Positions 6,337-6,628 of a DNA stretch of 6,628 nucleotides are shown piece after piece. The DNA comes from Nitrospira sp. (GTDB lineage: Bacteria; Nitrospirota; Nitrospiria; Nitrospirales; Nitrospiraceae), in assembly GCA_012032965.1 (NCBI GenBank), contig JAAUPT010000102.1:1-6628 (forward strand), read 5' to 3'. The translations under genes and the position numbers were made by a program. Under the pieces are notes generated by a model. It was not told the DNA's origin. It was given only the letters and a program-made list of their open reading frames with translations, and did no database searches. The number at the start of each line of letters is the position of its first letter. Positions within the stretch are counted from its first letter, which is position 1.

Positions 6337-6628
6337 AGCCCCGGCAGTGTGGCATTGACTTGAATATTGCCTTCCACATGTGTCTGTGCATCTTGCTTGA
6401 GAGCATGGAGGGTGGTATCTGTGTCGGCCTGTCCAGCCCAATCAATCGCTACGTGACCTGTCACTTTTTCAAGTTCTGGACCGATAGGGACTAACAGTGC
6501 GATAAATGGAGCGAGTTCCTGTACGTTGACCTGTAGACGTCCAGTGATCTGAATCTGTGATCCACTTGGATGGGCCTGCGACTGCCATGCCACTATCGGC
6601 GTTGCTTGCGGCCGTTGAGATGCCAAGA
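6333..6628 (-). CDS. ydbH: YdbH, upstream part (5' end outside window, frame broken at its 3' end)
   Basis: This frame enters from the right edge. The codon at 6626 is TTG, probably an internal Leu rather than a start. It encodes about 98 residues of YdbH-like sequence such as GRLQVNVQELAPFIALLVP, KVTGHVAIDWAG and HVEGNIQVNATLPGLK. After the A4G3 run it would continue in a poor frame (LRRISQLRMRERLEEMPRS) to a stop at 6258. Joined to the downstream part this gives about 717 residues, against 879 for E. coli YdbH. Roughly 160 N-terminal residues with the inner-membrane anchor therefore lie beyond the window. Whether the gene is functional depends on whether the break is real. Confidence 0.75.

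Overview
The window is a gene-dense piece of a Gram-negative (diderm) chromosome of moderate GC content. The ydbH-ynbE-ydbL set builds an inner-to-outer-membrane bridge, so the organism must have an outer membrane. The mixture of a MerA-like flavoprotein with a TVP38 partner, a cytoplasmic sulfite-oxidase-fold protein and a DUF3047 protein is reminiscent of Nitrospira-type bacteria. That assignment is an inference from gene content and was not tested.

Layout from left to right. (1) Positions 1-3022, minus strand: a probable three-gene operon transcribed leftwards. It runs from a TVP38/TMEM64 (VTT-domain) membrane protein (2288-3022), to a FAD/NAD-dependent disulfide oxidoreductase of the Lpd/MerA superfamily (662-2215), to a secreted DUF3047 protein (1-635, C-terminus cut by the window edge). 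(2) Positions 3023-3244: a divergent intergenic region that must hold the start signals of both flanking units. (3) Positions 3245-3889, plus strand: a cytoplasmic sulfite-oxidase-like molybdopterin protein of the YuiH type. It converges on the next unit with only 3 bases between stop codons. (4) Positions 3893-6628, minus strand: ydbH (5' end outside the window), ynbE and ydbL in the same order as in E. coli, closely packed or overlapping.

The YdbH/YnbE/YdbL unit is a phospholipid-transport bridge: an AsmA/TamB-like periplasmic protein, its outer-membrane lipoprotein partner and a small periplasmic accessory protein. The YdbH reading frame is broken once, at an A4G3 run near 6330-6336. Clearly YdbH-like sequence lies in one frame upstream and in another downstream. 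This is either a one-base sequencing or assembly deletion, a real lesion, or (least likely) recoding.

The TVP38/oxidoreductase pair is the two-gene version of a protein found fused in many proteobacteria, so a membrane-associated redox role is plausible although the substrate is unknown. The oxidoreductase has Tyr where Lpd has its catalytic His, and it lacks the C-terminal Cys pair of MerA, so neither standard name fits. No mobile elements, CRISPR arrays or RNA genes were seen. The most notable points are this uncharacterised redox/membrane operon and the ydbH frame break.
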